From Sphaerisporangium rubeum (GTDB taxonomy: Bacteria > Actinomycetota > Actinomycetes > Streptosporangiales > Streptosporangiaceae), in NCBI RefSeq assembly GCF_014207705.1, contig NZ_JACHIU010000001.1:682001-746000 (forward strand): a DNA stretch of 64,000 nt. Reading direction: 5' to 3'. Position numbers and translations under genes: made by a program. Below the pieces are notes generated by a model. The model had not been told where the DNA came from. It saw only the letters and a program-made list of their open reading frames with translations, and ran no database searches. Position 1 is the stretch's first letter; each line of letters begins with the position of its first letter. Positions 17,948 to 26,967 of this stretch are shown piece after piece.

Positions 17948-19213
17948 GTGAGCACATACGATCTCGCGGTCATCGGCCTCGGATACGTTGGCATGCCCCT
18001 GGCCAAGGAAGCCACCGGGGCCGGCCTTCGCGTGGTCGGGCTCGACGTGGACCCGCGCAAGGTCGACGCGCTGACCGCCGGCCGGTCCTACATCGACGAC
18101 CTGAGCGACGCCGATCTGGACTCCATGCTGGTCAACGGGTTCACCGCGACCCTCGACCAGTCCGTGCTCGCCGACAGCGCCGCCATCGTGATCTGCGTGC
18201 CGACGCCGCTCGACGAGGACCACCGGCCCGACCTGTCCGCTGTGCGCGGCGCCGTCGCGTCGGTGGGCCGCCACCTCCAGCGCGGCACGCTGGTCGTGCT
18301 GGAGTCGACGACCTACCCCGGCACCACCGACGAGGTCGTGCGGCCGGTGCTCGACGAGGCCTCCGGGCTGGTCGCGGGGACCGACTACCACCTCGCGTTC
18401 TCGCCTGAGCGCATCGACCCCGGCAACGCCAAGTACGGCCTGCGCAACACGCCGAAGGTCGTCGGCGGCTACACCGAGGCCTGCCGCGACCGCGCCGCCG
18501 CGTTCTACGCGCGCTTCATCGAGCAGGTCGTCACGGTCAGCGGCACCCGCGAGGCCGAGATGGCCAAGCTCCTGGAGAACACCTACCGGCACGTCAACAT
18601 CGCGCTCGTCAACGAGATGGCGATCTTCTGCGACGAGCTCGGCGTGGACCTCTGGGAGGCCATCGAGGCGGCGGCCACCAAGCCGTTCGGATTCCAGAAG
18701 TTCCTCCCAGGACCCGGCGTCGGCGGCCACTGCATCCCGGTCGACCCGTCCTACCTGTCGTACTCGGTGCGCAAGCTCGGCTACCCGTTCCGGTTCGTCG
18801 AGCTGGCCCAGGAGATCAACGAGCGCATGCCGGCCTACGTCGTGGCCCGTGTGCAGCGCCTGCTCAACCGCGCGCGCAAGCCGGTCAACGGCTCCAAGGT
18901 GCTGCTCCTCGGGGTCACCTACAAGCCCGACATCGCCGACGAGCGCGAGACGCCGGCCGTGCCGGTCGCGCGCGCGTTCCGCGAGTTCGGCGCCGAGCTG
19001 TCCTTCGTCGACCCGTACGTCAAGGAGTGGTCGGTCGACGGCACGCCGGTGCCGCGCGAGGAGGACCTGCGGCAGGCGGTGGAGCGGGCCGACGTGACGG
19101 TGCTGCTCCAGCAGCATTCGGTGTTCGACCTGGAAATGGTGGAGAAGCACGCCGTACTCCTGCTCGACACCCGTGGCGTCCTCTCCGAGGGCGAACGCGT
19201 CGAGCGGCTCTAG
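17948..19213 (+). CDS. wecC: Nucleotide-sugar dehydrogenase, UDP-ManNAc dehydrogenase type
   Basis: A 421-residue enzyme of the UDP-glucose/UDP-ManNAc dehydrogenase family. VIGLGYVGMPLAKEA binds NAD; TYPGTTDEVVRPVL and NTYRHVNIALVNEMA are family blocks; the catalytic cysteine is Cys262 in GVGGHCIPVDP, and KVLLLGVTYKPDIADERETP marks the third domain. GVTYKPDIADER and the adjacent 2-epimerase gene favour UDP-ManNAcA formation, but UDP-GlcA or other substrates are not excluded. The GTG at 17948 starts the protein at the first beta-strand; an in-frame GTG at 17918 would add ten residues. It ends 16 bases before the next glycosyltransferase start. Confidence 0.88.
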   Translation: MSTYDLAVIGLGYVGMPLAKEATGAGLRVVGLDVDPRKVDALTAGRSYIDDLSDADLDSMLVNGFTATLDQSVLADSAAIVICVPTPLDEDHRPDLSAVRGAVASVGRHLQRGTLVVLESTTYPGTTDEVVRPVLDEASGLVAGTDYHLAFSPERIDPGNAKYGLRNTPKVVGGYTEACRDRAAAFYARFIEQVVTVSGTREAEMAKLLENTYRHVNIALVNEMAIFCDELGVDLWEAIEAAATKPFGFQKFLPGPGVGGHCIPVDPSYLSYSVRKLGYPFRFVELAQEINERMPAYVVARVQRLLNRARKPVNGSKVLLLGVTYKPDIADERETPAVPVARAFREFGAELSFVDPYVKEWSVDGTPVPREEDLRQAVERADVTVLLQQHSVFDLEMVEKHAVLLLDTRGVLSEGERVERL

Positions 19214-19229
19214 GAAGCGGGGTCGCTGC

Positions 19230-20318
19230 GTGCACGTGCTCGTCATGACGGTGGTCCACCACCCCGAGGACGCCCGGATCCTGCACCGGCAGATCCGCGC
19301 GCTCGTGGACGCCGGTCATGCCGTGACGTACGCGGCGCCGTTCACCGCGCGCGGTGTGGTGCCGCGTCCGTGGGTGACCGGGGTGGACCTGCCGCGCGCG
19401 GCCGAGCGCAAGCGGATCACCGCGATCCGCGCGGCGCGCAAGCTGTTCAAGAGCCTGCGCGACCAGGTCGACCTCGTGATCGTGCACGACCCCGAGCTGC
19501 TGCTCGCGGTGACGGGGGTCGGCCGGCGGCCTCCGGTGGTGTGGGACGTCCACGAGGACACCCCCGCCACGCTGTCGCTCAAGCCGTGGCTGCCGTCGTT
19601 CCTGCGGCCGCCGACGCGGTTCCTCGCGCGCATGCTCGAAGGCACCGCCGAGCGTCACCTGCACCTGATCCTCGCCGAGACCGCGTACGCGGGCCGGTTC
19701 AGCCAGGCGCACCTGGTGGTGCCGAACGAGACCTGGGTCCCCGACCACGTGAGCGAGCCGTCCGACGACCGCGTGGTGTACCTCGGGTGGCTGTCGGAGG
19801 CGCGCGGCGTGCGTGAGGCCGTCGAGGTCGGCCGGCTGTTGCAGCCGCACCGCGTGGCCGTCGAGCTCATCGGCTACGCCGACCCGCAGAGCAGGCCCAT
19901 GCTCAACGACGCGGTCGCGCGGGGTGTGCTGGAGTGGCGCGACTTCATGCCGAACGACGAGGCCCTCAAGCGGCTCGACGGCGCGCTCGCCGGGCTGTCG
20001 CTGCTGCACGACGAGCCGAACTACCGGCACTCGATGCCGACCAAGATCGTGGAGTACATGGCGCACGGCATCCCGGTGATCACCACGCCGTCGCCGCGCG
20101 CCGTCGAGCTGGTGGAGCGCTACCAGAGCGGCGTGGTGGTGCCGTGGCGGGACCCGCAGGCCGTGGTGCGCGCCGTGCTGCGGCTGCGCGACGACCCCGC
20201 CGCGCGGCGCGCCGCCGGTGCGCGCGGCTACGCGGCGGCCCGCGCCAACCACCACTGGCCCAACTCCGCGCGCAGGTTCGTGGCCCAGTTAGAGGCATGG
20301 GCGGGAGAGCGCGACTGA
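19230..20318 (+). CDS. GT4-like glycosyltransferase
   Basis: A 362-residue GT-B-fold enzyme. The GTG at 19230 has AGGAAGCGGGG upstream and starts at the first strand (VHVLVMTVVHHPEDARI). Other blocks are VIVHDPELLLAV, VVWDVHEDTPATLSLKPWLP, YRHSMPTKIVEYMAHGIPVITT with the conserved Glu, and a C-terminal swap helix. The HPEDARI and HEDTPATL blocks recur in actinobacterial glycosyltransferases beside wecB/wecC genes. It is almost certainly co-transcribed with the dehydrogenase. Substrate unknown. Confidence 0.85.
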   Translation: MHVLVMTVVHHPEDARILHRQIRALVDAGHAVTYAAPFTARGVVPRPWVTGVDLPRAAERKRITAIRAARKLFKSLRDQVDLVIVHDPELLLAVTGVGRRPPVVWDVHEDTPATLSLKPWLPSFLRPPTRFLARMLEGTAERHLHLILAETAYAGRFSQAHLVVPNETWVPDHVSEPSDDRVVYLGWLSEARGVREAVEVGRLLQPHRVAVELIGYADPQSRPMLNDAVARGVLEWRDFMPNDEALKRLDGALAGLSLLHDEPNYRHSMPTKIVEYMAHGIPVITTPSPRAVELVERYQSGVVVPWRDPQAVVRAVLRLRDDPAARRAAGARGYAAARANHHWPNSARRFVAQLEAWAGERD

Positions 20319-20418
20319 TCCTCGCCGGCCCCTGGAACGTAACGTCGGCCGGTGTCTTCTTAATCACTGATCACGCTCTTTATCCGGATCACAACTCAAG
20401 GACGGTAGTCTCCTGAAG

Positions 20419-22233
20419 GTGCGCGGGCTCACTCTGTTGTTCGGAGCGGCTCTGCTGGCCGCCGTCGCGGCGATCGTGATCGTCCTCCCCGATGTCCCAG
20501 GGTCACCGTCCGCGGTGACCACCCCCACCAGTCCCTCCTCGCGGGCCACCCCGACCGGTCCGACCCCGGCGTCCTCCGTCTTCAGCGACCCGTGCGGCAC
20601 GTTCGACACCACCACGCCGACGCCGTACGCCGTCACCGGCTACTGGCTGGTCCCCACCACCGACCACTGCACGTGGCGCAGCCAGCTCCAGGCCATCCAC
20701 CGGGTCGGCGGCGACACCGTGGTGCGTCTCGGCTTCGGCCTGCAGGCCCGGCCGGTGGACGACGACGGCCGCGTGCTCGACCTCGCCGGTGACAAACCCG
20801 ACCCGCGCTACCAGAAGTGCCGCGAGAACGGCATGACGTGCGTGCAGGCCGCCGAGTCGGCGCTCAAGGCCGCCAACCCCGGCAACCGCATCACCTGGAC
20901 GTACGTCTTCCGCACCGACGAGGCGTACGGCCCCGGGCTGTTCCGGTGCCCGCAGATGGAACACACCGTCACCGTCGGCGAGGAGGTCTTCTACCGCATT
21001 CTCGCGCCGGACGACGGGTCCGACGACGCGACCTGCGACTTCACCTCCAAAGGCAAGGGCTACCACCTGATCCTCGTGGACGGCGCCAGGCAGGACTCGC
21101 TGACCGAGATCCTCGACCTCGCCGACCGGTTCGCCATGAAGGTGTTCCCCGCGCTCCCCGTCGCGCCGCGCGACCGCGTGGAGCCCACGCAGGCCGACCC
21201 CCGGCACATCGGCACGCTCACGACGTTCACCCGGCGGGTGCTCCAGGACTACGGCGACCGCTTCAAGGACCGCGCGTCGCTCGGCGGGGTGTACCAGCCG
21301 TTCGAGTTACAGATACGCGACTGGCCCGACCCGTCGGTGGTGGCGACGCTGCAGGTGTACGCCGAGCAGCACGACATCGTGCAGCAGGAGCTGCCTGGCA
21401 AGCCCATCATGGTCAGCCCCTACCTGGACGCACGCAAGGAGAAGCAGTTCACCTCGACCCCCGCGCAGGTGCGGTCGGGTTTCAAGGCGCTGGCCCGCAC
21501 CGGTGTCGGCATCGTGGCCCCGCAGGACAGCCGCGGCACCGGCAAGGTCGGCCTGTTCTGGCCGAACCTGCGCGCGCAGAAGGTGGACGAGCGCCTGCGG
21601 CCCATCGTGGGGGACACGACGTACCGCGACGCGTACTACGGCTCCACGCGTGACTACTACCGCGCCATGTCCGAGGCGCTGGCCGAGCTGCGCGCCGAGG
21701 GTGAGGACCTGGAGCTGTGGGCCAACGTCGAGGCGTTCGAGCCCGAGGGGGACGGCGCCTGCGAGGCCGGCGGCAAGCGCGGCGTCACCGACAAGGAACG
21801 CCTGGACACGGCCGTGACGTTCGTCGGCCCCTACGTCTCCAAGATCATCAGCTACAAGTGGAGCAGCTTCTTCACCTGCGGCACCCCGACCCTCGCCGAC
21901 CAGGTCTCCACCGACTGGGACCGGCCGATCCCCATCCAGGCCCTGGCCATGAGCAGGGGCATCCAGCAAGGCGTGGAGGTCCGCGGCTACAACCTCGCCG
22001 ACGGCGTCGTCAGCCTCACGTGGTACGGCAACGACACCCCGCGCACCGCCGACTCCGCCGAGGTCGGCTGGACCGACCGCACCCCCGTCGCCGGCCTCCC
22101 GCCGGCCGTGCAGCGGGTCTGGGTCCCGGTCGACTGGTCCACCGTCCCGCAGGACGCCTGGATCAAGATCGAGGTGACCTCGCGCGACGGCCGTAAGAGC
22201 AACGCGCCGGTGTACCTGCACCGCGAGGCCTGA
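20419..22233 (+). CDS. Membrane-anchored DUF4434-type TIM-barrel protein
   Basis: A 604-residue protein starting at GTG. One N-terminal hydrophobic segment (about residues 5-27) is followed by a Pro/Thr/Ser-rich linker to about 55, then a large extracytoplasmic domain. VTGYWLVPTTDH, an ILDLADRFAMKVFPALP strand-helix, GVYQPFELQIRDW, PIMVSPYL, GVGIVAPQDSRGTGKV and ELWANVEAFEPE follow the layout of DUF4434, a predicted TIM-barrel glycoside-hydrolase-like family. A C-terminal beta domain (SRDGRKSNAPVYLHRE) ends it. The position at the end of the polysaccharide cluster suggests it trims or binds the exported glycan. That role is inference. Confidence 0.7.
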   Translation: MRGLTLLFGAALLAAVAAIVIVLPDVPGSPSAVTTPTSPSSRATPTGPTPASSVFSDPCGTFDTTTPTPYAVTGYWLVPTTDHCTWRSQLQAIHRVGGDTVVRLGFGLQARPVDDDGRVLDLAGDKPDPRYQKCRENGMTCVQAAESALKAANPGNRITWTYVFRTDEAYGPGLFRCPQMEHTVTVGEEVFYRILAPDDGSDDATCDFTSKGKGYHLILVDGARQDSLTEILDLADRFAMKVFPALPVAPRDRVEPTQADPRHIGTLTTFTRRVLQDYGDRFKDRASLGGVYQPFELQIRDWPDPSVVATLQVYAEQHDIVQQELPGKPIMVSPYLDARKEKQFTSTPAQVRSGFKALARTGVGIVAPQDSRGTGKVGLFWPNLRAQKVDERLRPIVGDTTYRDAYYGSTRDYYRAMSEALAELRAEGEDLELWANVEAFEPEGDGACEAGGKRGVTDKERLDTAVTFVGPYVSKIISYKWSSFFTCGTPTLADQVSTDWDRPIPIQALAMSRGIQQGVEVRGYNLADGVVSLTWYGNDTPRTADSAEVGWTDRTPVAGLPPAVQRVWVPVDWSTVPQDAWIKIEVTSRDGRKSNAPVYLHREA

Positions 22234-22241
22234 CGGCCCCG

Positions 22242-22904
22242 TCAGCCCGCCACGCGGAGCATCGGGGGGTGGAGCAGCTCGGCCGGGCCCCGGCGGTACA
22301 GCATGGCGGGCCGGCCGCCGTCGCGGGTCGTGGTGCGGCCGGTGGGGACGAGGAAGCCGTCGGCCTTGGTGACCTTGCGGTGGAAGTTGCGCGGGTCCAG
22401 GGGACGACCCCAGACGATCTCGTAGACCCGGCGCAGGTCGGCCACGGTGAACTCCGCGGGACAGAAGGCCGCGCCGAGGGAGGTGTACTCCAGCTTGGCG
22501 CCGGCCCGCTCGATGCCGTCGAGCATGATGCGCCGGTGGTCGAACGCCATCGTGGTCAGTGACGACACCGGCTGCCAGCTCATGTGGGCCTCGCTCGGGG
22601 CCGGCAGGTCCGGCGCCAGGCCGAGGTAGGCGACGCTCAGCACCCGCTGGCGCGGGTCGCGGTCGGGGTAGCCGTACGTGCGCAGCTGCTCCAGATGCAC
22701 CGGGGCCCCCGGCAGGCCGGCGCGCTCGGCGAGCACCCGGGCCGCCGCGGCGGGGAGGTCCTCCTCCAGTTGGATGAAGCCGCCGGACAGGGCCCAGTGG
22801 CCCTCGTACGGCGAGCGGTCGCGTTTCCAGACCAGTGCGCAGAGCTGCTGGTGGCGCACCGTGAGGACGACGAGATCCACGCTGACGGGAATGCGTGGGA
22901 TCAT
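22242..22904 (-). CDS. NrtR-like Nudix-fold regulator
   Basis: A 220-residue protein: an N-terminal Nudix fold (about 1-130) followed by a winged helix (about 145-210; EFTVADLRRVYEIVWGRPLDPRNFHRKV). This is the NrtR architecture, where an ADP-ribose-sensing Nudix domain controls a repressor of NAD-synthesis genes. The Nudix box is degenerate: GGFIQLEEDL is followed by RVLAER where active enzymes have RExxEE, so hydrolysis is probably lost and the domain may only sense ligand. No NAD biosynthesis gene is adjacent. The ATG at 22904 starts directly before the first strand. Confidence 0.8.
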   Translation of the reverse strand: MIPRIPVSVDLVVLTVRHQQLCALVWKRDRSPYEGHWALSGGFIQLEEDLPAAAARVLAERAGLPGAPVHLEQLRTYGYPDRDPRQRVLSVAYLGLAPDLPAPSEAHMSWQPVSSLTTMAFDHRRIMLDGIERAGAKLEYTSLGAAFCPAEFTVADLRRVYEIVWGRPLDPRNFHRKVTKADGFLVPTGRTTTRDGGRPAMLYRRGPAELLHPPMLRVAG

Positions 22905-22999
22905 GCCAGGCACGTTACACCGCGCGACCCCCCGCCACGTGCACTCCGGCGTCCACGGCGCCGGGTCACACGGGCCGGGAGGCGTCATAAGGTTGGGGC

Positions 23000-24061
23000 A
23001 TGCCGCGATTTCGAGGGATTCTGGATGAGCTGCCGGCGTACCGGCCGGGGAAGGCCGTGGTCGCTCCGGACGGCCGGTCGTTCAAGCTGTCGTCGAACGA
23101 GAGTCCGTACGATCCGCTGCCGCCGGTCGTCGAGGCGGTGGCCGCGGCGGCCCGCGAGATCCACCGGTACCCCGACCCGGCGTGCACGCGGCTCACCGAG
23201 GCGCTGGCCGAGCGGTACGGCGTGCCGCAGGAGCACGTGGCGCTCGGCGCGGGTTCCGTCACCGTGGCGCAGCAGCTTCTGGAGACCGTCGGCGAGCCGG
23301 GGGCCGAGGTCGTGTACGCGTGGCGGTCGTTCGAGGCGTACCCGCTGCTCGCCGACCTCGCCGGGGTGACGTCGGTCCGGGTGCCGCTCGCCGAGGAGAC
23401 GCACGACCTCGAGGCGATGGCGGCGGCGGTCACGCCGCGCACCCGGCTGGTGTTCGTGTGCAACCCCAACAACCCGACCGGCACGGTGAACCGCACCGAC
23501 GAGCTGGTGGCGTTCCTCGACACGGTGCCGCAGGACGTGCTGGTCGTGCTGGACGAGGCCTACCACGAGTACGTCAGGGACGCCGGTGTCCCCGACGGGC
23601 TGCGGCTGTACGCCGACCGGCCCAACGTCGCGGTGCTGCGCACCTTCTCCAAGGCGTACGGCCTCGCGGGTCTGCGGGTCGGCTACCTCATCGGTCACCC
23701 GCCGGTGGCCGAGGCGGTGCGCAAGACCATGGTGCCGTTCGCGGTGAACGCGCTGGCGCAGGCCGCGGCGGTCGCCTCGCTGGCCGCCGAGGAGCAGCTG
23801 CTGGAGCGTGTGGAGGCCGTGGTCAAGGAGCGCACCCGGGTGCGTGACGGGCTGCTGGCCCAGGGGTGGGCCGTGCCGCCGACCGAGGCCAACTTCGTGT
23901 GGCTGCGCCTCGGCGAGCGCACCATGGCGTTCGCCGAGCGTTGCGCCGCCGACGGCGTCGCGGTGCGGCCGTTCGCCGGCGAGGGGGCCCGGGTTTCCAT
24001 CGGCTCGCCTGAGGCGAACGACGCGCTGCTGTCGGCCGCTGAGGACTTCAGGAACGGCTGA
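23000..24061 (+). CDS. HisC/Pat-type histidinol-phosphate or aromatic aminotransferase
   Basis: A 353-residue class-I/II PLP enzyme. [12 protein letters not shown], the NPNNPTGT block from Asn155, LDEAYHEY and [15 protein letters not shown] with the PLP lysine at 218 are all present. [15 protein letters not shown] and the short C-terminal domain fit the HisC family. The family includes histidinol-phosphate aminotransferase (HisC) and the actinobacterial phenylalanine aminotransferase Pat, which cannot be separated by eye. No other his genes are nearby, which favours Pat or a stand-alone aromatic transaminase. The 3' end overlaps the convergent transporter gene by 14 bases. Confidence 0.85.
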   Translation: MPRFRGILDELPAYRPGKAVVAPDGRSFKLSSNESPYDPLPPVVEAVAAAAREIHRYPDPACTRLTEALAERYGVPQEHVALGAGSVTVAQQLLETVGEPGAEVVYAWRSFEAYPLLADLAGVTSVRVPLAEETHDLEAMAAAVTPRTRLVFVCNPNNPTGTVNRTDELVAFLDTVPQDVLVVLDEAYHEYVRDAGVPDGLRLYADRPNVAVLRTFSKAYGLAGLRVGYLIGHPPVAEAVRKTMVPFAVNALAQAAAVASLAAEEQLLERVEAVVKERTRVRDGLLAQGWAVPPTEANFVWLRLGERTMAFAERCAADGVAVRPFAGEGARVSIGSPEANDALLSAAEDFRNG

Positions 24062-24992
24062 GCTCGGCCGCGCCGGGTTCCGCGGCAGGCGGGGCCTCGG
24101 GCCGCTTCCTGTGGCGTTCTGTGGACACCACGAGAGCGACGCCGACGATGATCACCAGGCCGCCGGCGAGCATCTGCGCGGTGACGGCCTCGTGCAGCAC
24201 CACGAAGCCGAGCAGCACCGCGACCACGGGGTTGACGTAGGCGTACGTGGACACCAGCGAGATGGGTGCGTTGCCGAGCAGCCAGGTGTACGACGTGAAG
24301 CCCACCAGTGAGCCGGCCACCACCAGGTAGGCCACGGCGAGCCAGGACGCGGCGGTGACCTCGGCGACGTGCAGCCGCTCGCCGGCGGTGAGGCCGATGA
24401 CGAGCATGCCGGCGCCGCCGACGATCATCTCGACGGAGCTCGCGGCGAACTGGTCCTTCGGCATGGGGACACGGCCCGAGAGGAACGACCCCACCGACCA
24501 CGACAGGGACGCGGCGAGCAGGATGACGATGCCGACGCCGCCTCCCGAGCCCCCGCCGTCCAGGGACAGGCCCGCGACGCCGCAGAAACCGACGAGCACC
24601 CCGGCGACGGTCAGCAGGTGCGGCCGGTCGCGTGCGAGCACGCGGAACACCACCAGCCACAGCGGCACGGAGGCGACGAGCAGCGCGGCGAGGCCGGAGG
24701 TGATGTACTGCTCGGCCACCGCGACCATGCCGTTGCCCGCGGTGAGCAGCAGCACGCCGACCAGCGCCGCGCCGAGGAACTCGCGCCGGGTCATCCGGAA
24801 GGCCCGGCGGCCCTTGAGCGCGAGGACCACGGCTCCGAGCACCAGGGCGGCCGTGACGAAGCGCATGCCACCGCTGATGAACGGCGGGATGGTCTCGATC
24901 GCGATCATGATGGCGAGGTACGTGGAGCCCCAGATCACGTACACGACCGCCAGTGCGGCCCATACCCTGATGTCATGAGTGTTTGTCCTCAT
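24048..24992 (-). CDS. EamA/DMT-family transporter
   Basis: A 314-residue protein with ten hydrophobic segments in two EamA repeats: [23 protein letters not shown] in the first, and [36 protein letters not shown] in the second. This is the RhaT/YedA-like drug/metabolite exporter group. The ATG at 24992 is preceded by AGGAG; an upstream in-frame codon at 25127 would add 45 non-membrane residues inside the DnaA-box region and is unlikely. The substrate is unknown. The promoter must lie in the 300-base gap that carries the DnaA boxes. Confidence 0.88.
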   Translation of the reverse strand: MRTNTHDIRVWAALAVVYVIWGSTYLAIMIAIETIPPFISGGMRFVTAALVLGAVVLALKGRRAFRMTRREFLGAALVGVLLLTAGNGMVAVAEQYITSGLAALLVASVPLWLVVFRVLARDRPHLLTVAGVLVGFCGVAGLSLDGGGSGGGVGIVILLAASLSWSVGSFLSGRVPMPKDQFAASSVEMIVGGAGMLVIGLTAGERLHVAEVTAASWLAVAYLVVAGSLVGFTSYTWLLGNAPISLVSTYAYVNPVVAVLLGFVVLHEAVTAQMLAGGLVIIVGVALVVSTERHRKRPEAPPAAEPGAAELSRS

Positions 24993-25117
24993 GACTCCTG
25001 ACGCTATCGAGACGCACTGACAGAACGGCGGTGATTTCACCCCTTGAGATAGTGATGTCCCGACCGGTGGAAGGCGACGTCTCAGCGACCGGAGGAGCCG
25101 CTGCGCGTAGCACAGAT

Positions 25118-25236
25118 TTGTCCACATCGTGTGGATAACCCACCGGTCAGGGGTGGCTCAACATCACATTTGCGCATCTGAACCGGCACTTGAGCGGTCC
25201 CCCACAGACCGCCGGTTATCCACAGGCTGTGGACAA
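25118..25236. promoter_or_regulatory. Cluster of four perfect DnaA boxes in two inverted pairs
   Basis: In the 301-base gene-free gap 24993-25293 there are four exact DnaA-box 9-mers. TTGTCCACA (25118-25126) is followed after three bases by TGTGGATAA (25130-25138). TTATCCACA (25216-25224) is followed after three bases by TGTGGACAA (25228-25236). TTATCCACA is the classical consensus and TTGTCCACA the common high-GC actinobacterial variant. The second pair is the reverse complement of the first apart from the 3-base spacers. The region lies 126-244 bases upstream of the EamA transporter start. dnaA, dnaN and gidB are not in the window, so this is unlikely to be oriC. A DnaA-titrating, reactivating or DnaA-regulated promoter element is the likely role. 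Nothing else is recognisable in the gap. Confidence 0.75.
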
Positions 25237-25293
25237 GGCCGGGCTCCGGCGGACCGGATGGACCGCCGGAGCGGCCACACCCGGTCCCCTGAG

Positions 25294-26643
25294 TCAGCGC
25301 GGGCCGAGCTTCTCCACGATCAGCCGGTAGAGCTGGCGCGGACGACCCGGTTGCGGAGTTCGATTCGGCGGAAGCGGCCACGCGAGTCCCTCGTCAACCA
25401 GCGTGCGCAGCAGCCGTCGAGCCGTACGCGGAGTCACCCCGAGCATCCGCCCGGCGCTCTCCGCGTCCACGATCGTGTCCCCACCTTCCAGCTTCGCCGC
25501 CAGCCGCGCGAGCACCTCGACACCCTTCGGCCTGCCCTGGCCCGGGGCCTGCGGAGGCATGCGAGGCGCCGGCACCAGAGTGCGGCCCTCCCGGTCCACG
25601 GCGAACCCCTGAGGCTGCTTGCCGGCCTGAGTGCGCGCCAGTGCCGCACGCGCGTGTGTCTCGGCGTCATGCGTGGTACGGCCCATGCCGACCCCCACCT
25701 CGACGGCGAGGCCGAGGTCGTCGCGGATGCGCGCCGCGAACGGCAGCACCCGGAAACCGTCGGTCGCCGCGGCCATCGAGCCCCGCGTCGCCGTCACCAG
25801 GTAGCTGTGATCGTCGATCGCCCACACGGCGGCGTTGATCCGATTGGCTTCCTGGACCAGCAGGCGGTGCAGCGACAACCTGAGCTCGTCACGCCAATAC
25901 CTCGGAGCAGCCCGCCGTACGGGCTCACGTAACGTCGGCACCTCGATCAGCACCACCGTGAGCTGCGACTCCTCCAACCTGTGGTGCGCACCGAGCAGCG
26001 CCGCCGTGTGCAGGGCCGTGCGCACGGCCGCCGACGTCGGACGGATCCGCACCGTCGGCACCCCTGCCGCGGTCAGCCGGTCGGCCACCGCGGGCAGGCA
26101 AGTGAGCGCGCCGGTCGTCGCACCCTGCCGGATCAATCTCTCGTGGTACCCCGCGACCGTGCCGGTCGCCCCTGACTCCTCCCGTGTCTGCACACCGGTG
26201 GCAGGCAGGCCGAGATCGGCATAAGCCTCCTCGACCTCCGCCCTGGTCAGCACGTCGATGCTCACCCGCCGTGGGTCGATGCGCTCGTCCAGCGCCGCAC
26301 GGGCCAACGCCGCCGTCAGCGCGGGCCCGCCGAGGTGGACGTACGTCGCCGGTATCGTGAGCACCCCTGAACGCCTGGCAAGCTCATAGGGCACCGGGCT
26401 CGCGAACAGGCACGCGTCCACCCCCGGCCCGAGGCGCACGACCTTGTCGGCCGCCTCCTGTTCGTCACGATACGCGGCGGCCACCAACCGGCACGGGACC
26501 GGAGCCGCCGCGTGACCCATGAGCATCACTCGTTCGACGAGGTCGTGTGGTCCCACCACCCCGATCGTGAGGTCCGGGGCAGACGTGCCCACCCGCGACC
26601 CTCGCGAACTGTCTTCGGTCCGCTCGACCAATGTTCGTCCCAT
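25294..26643 (-). CDS. Large transcriptional regulator with C-terminal HTH
   Basis: A 449-residue protein. Residues about 20-200 look like a ligand-binding Rossmann-type domain (LTIGVVGPHDLVERVM, ACLFASPVPYELAR). About 210-370 contain a nucleotide-cyclase-like/GGDEF-like module without a GGDEF sequence (LTVVLIEV, AVEVGVGMGRTTHDAETHARAALARTQA). The C-terminal 80 residues are a winged helix (LAAKLEGGDTIVDAESAGRMLGVTPRTARRLLRTL). This plan is seen in actinobacterial regulators related to the CdaR/PucR world. Targets are unknown. The ATG at 26643 has GAGG upstream; an ATG at 26736 would add 31 residues. The gap 26737-26967 holds one hairpin and no gene. Confidence 0.7.
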   Translation of the reverse strand: MGRTLVERTEDSSRGSRVGTSAPDLTIGVVGPHDLVERVMLMGHAAAPVPCRLVAAAYRDEQEAADKVVRLGPGVDACLFASPVPYELARRSGVLTIPATYVHLGGPALTAALARAALDERIDPRRVSIDVLTRAEVEEAYADLGLPATGVQTREESGATGTVAGYHERLIRQGATTGALTCLPAVADRLTAAGVPTVRIRPTSAAVRTALHTAALLGAHHRLEESQLTVVLIEVPTLREPVRRAAPRYWRDELRLSLHRLLVQEANRINAAVWAIDDHSYLVTATRGSMAAATDGFRVLPFAARIRDDLGLAVEVGVGMGRTTHDAETHARAALARTQAGKQPQGFAVDREGRTLVPAPRMPPQAPGQGRPKGVEVLARLAAKLEGGDTIVDAESAGRMLGVTPRTARRLLRTLVDEGLAWPLPPNRTPQPGRPRQLYRLIVEKLGPR

Positions 26644-26899
26644 CCCGCCATACCTCAGATCGAGGCCGCCACACCGAAGGACCGGGGGGTGCGCATGCGT
26701 CCCACCCGGCCTGGTCCGGCCTGACAGCCTCTCCACTCAATCGGCCGATTCACCCTCACCGGCAGACCGCCGCGCGGTCACCGGAAAAGGTGAACGACGG
26801 CGCTCCCGGCTCGGGTTCGTCGCCCATCCGGTCTAGTCCTCTTTGGAACGATCGCTCGCCAAGGCACTAATGTCACGCCCGGATTTGCCGGAATAGCGG

Positions 26900-26926
26900 C
26901 CGGCCATGCCGACAAGGTATGGCCGG
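26900..26926. terminator. Inverted repeat after murA
   Basis: Perfect 8-bp arms CCGGCCAT and ATGGCCGG enclose an 11-base loop, about 40 bases past the murA stop on the minus strand. No clear T-run. A probable terminator, or a dimeric-protein site. Confidence 0.45.
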
Positions 26927-26967
26927 ATCGGTCATATGAACAGGTCAGAGGCGGTTTACGGGGGGAG

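Noticed and set aside
25000-25293. Replication origin
   Set aside because: DnaA boxes are present, but dnaA, dnaN, gidB and an AT-rich unwinding region are not; a DnaA-binding element is more likely.
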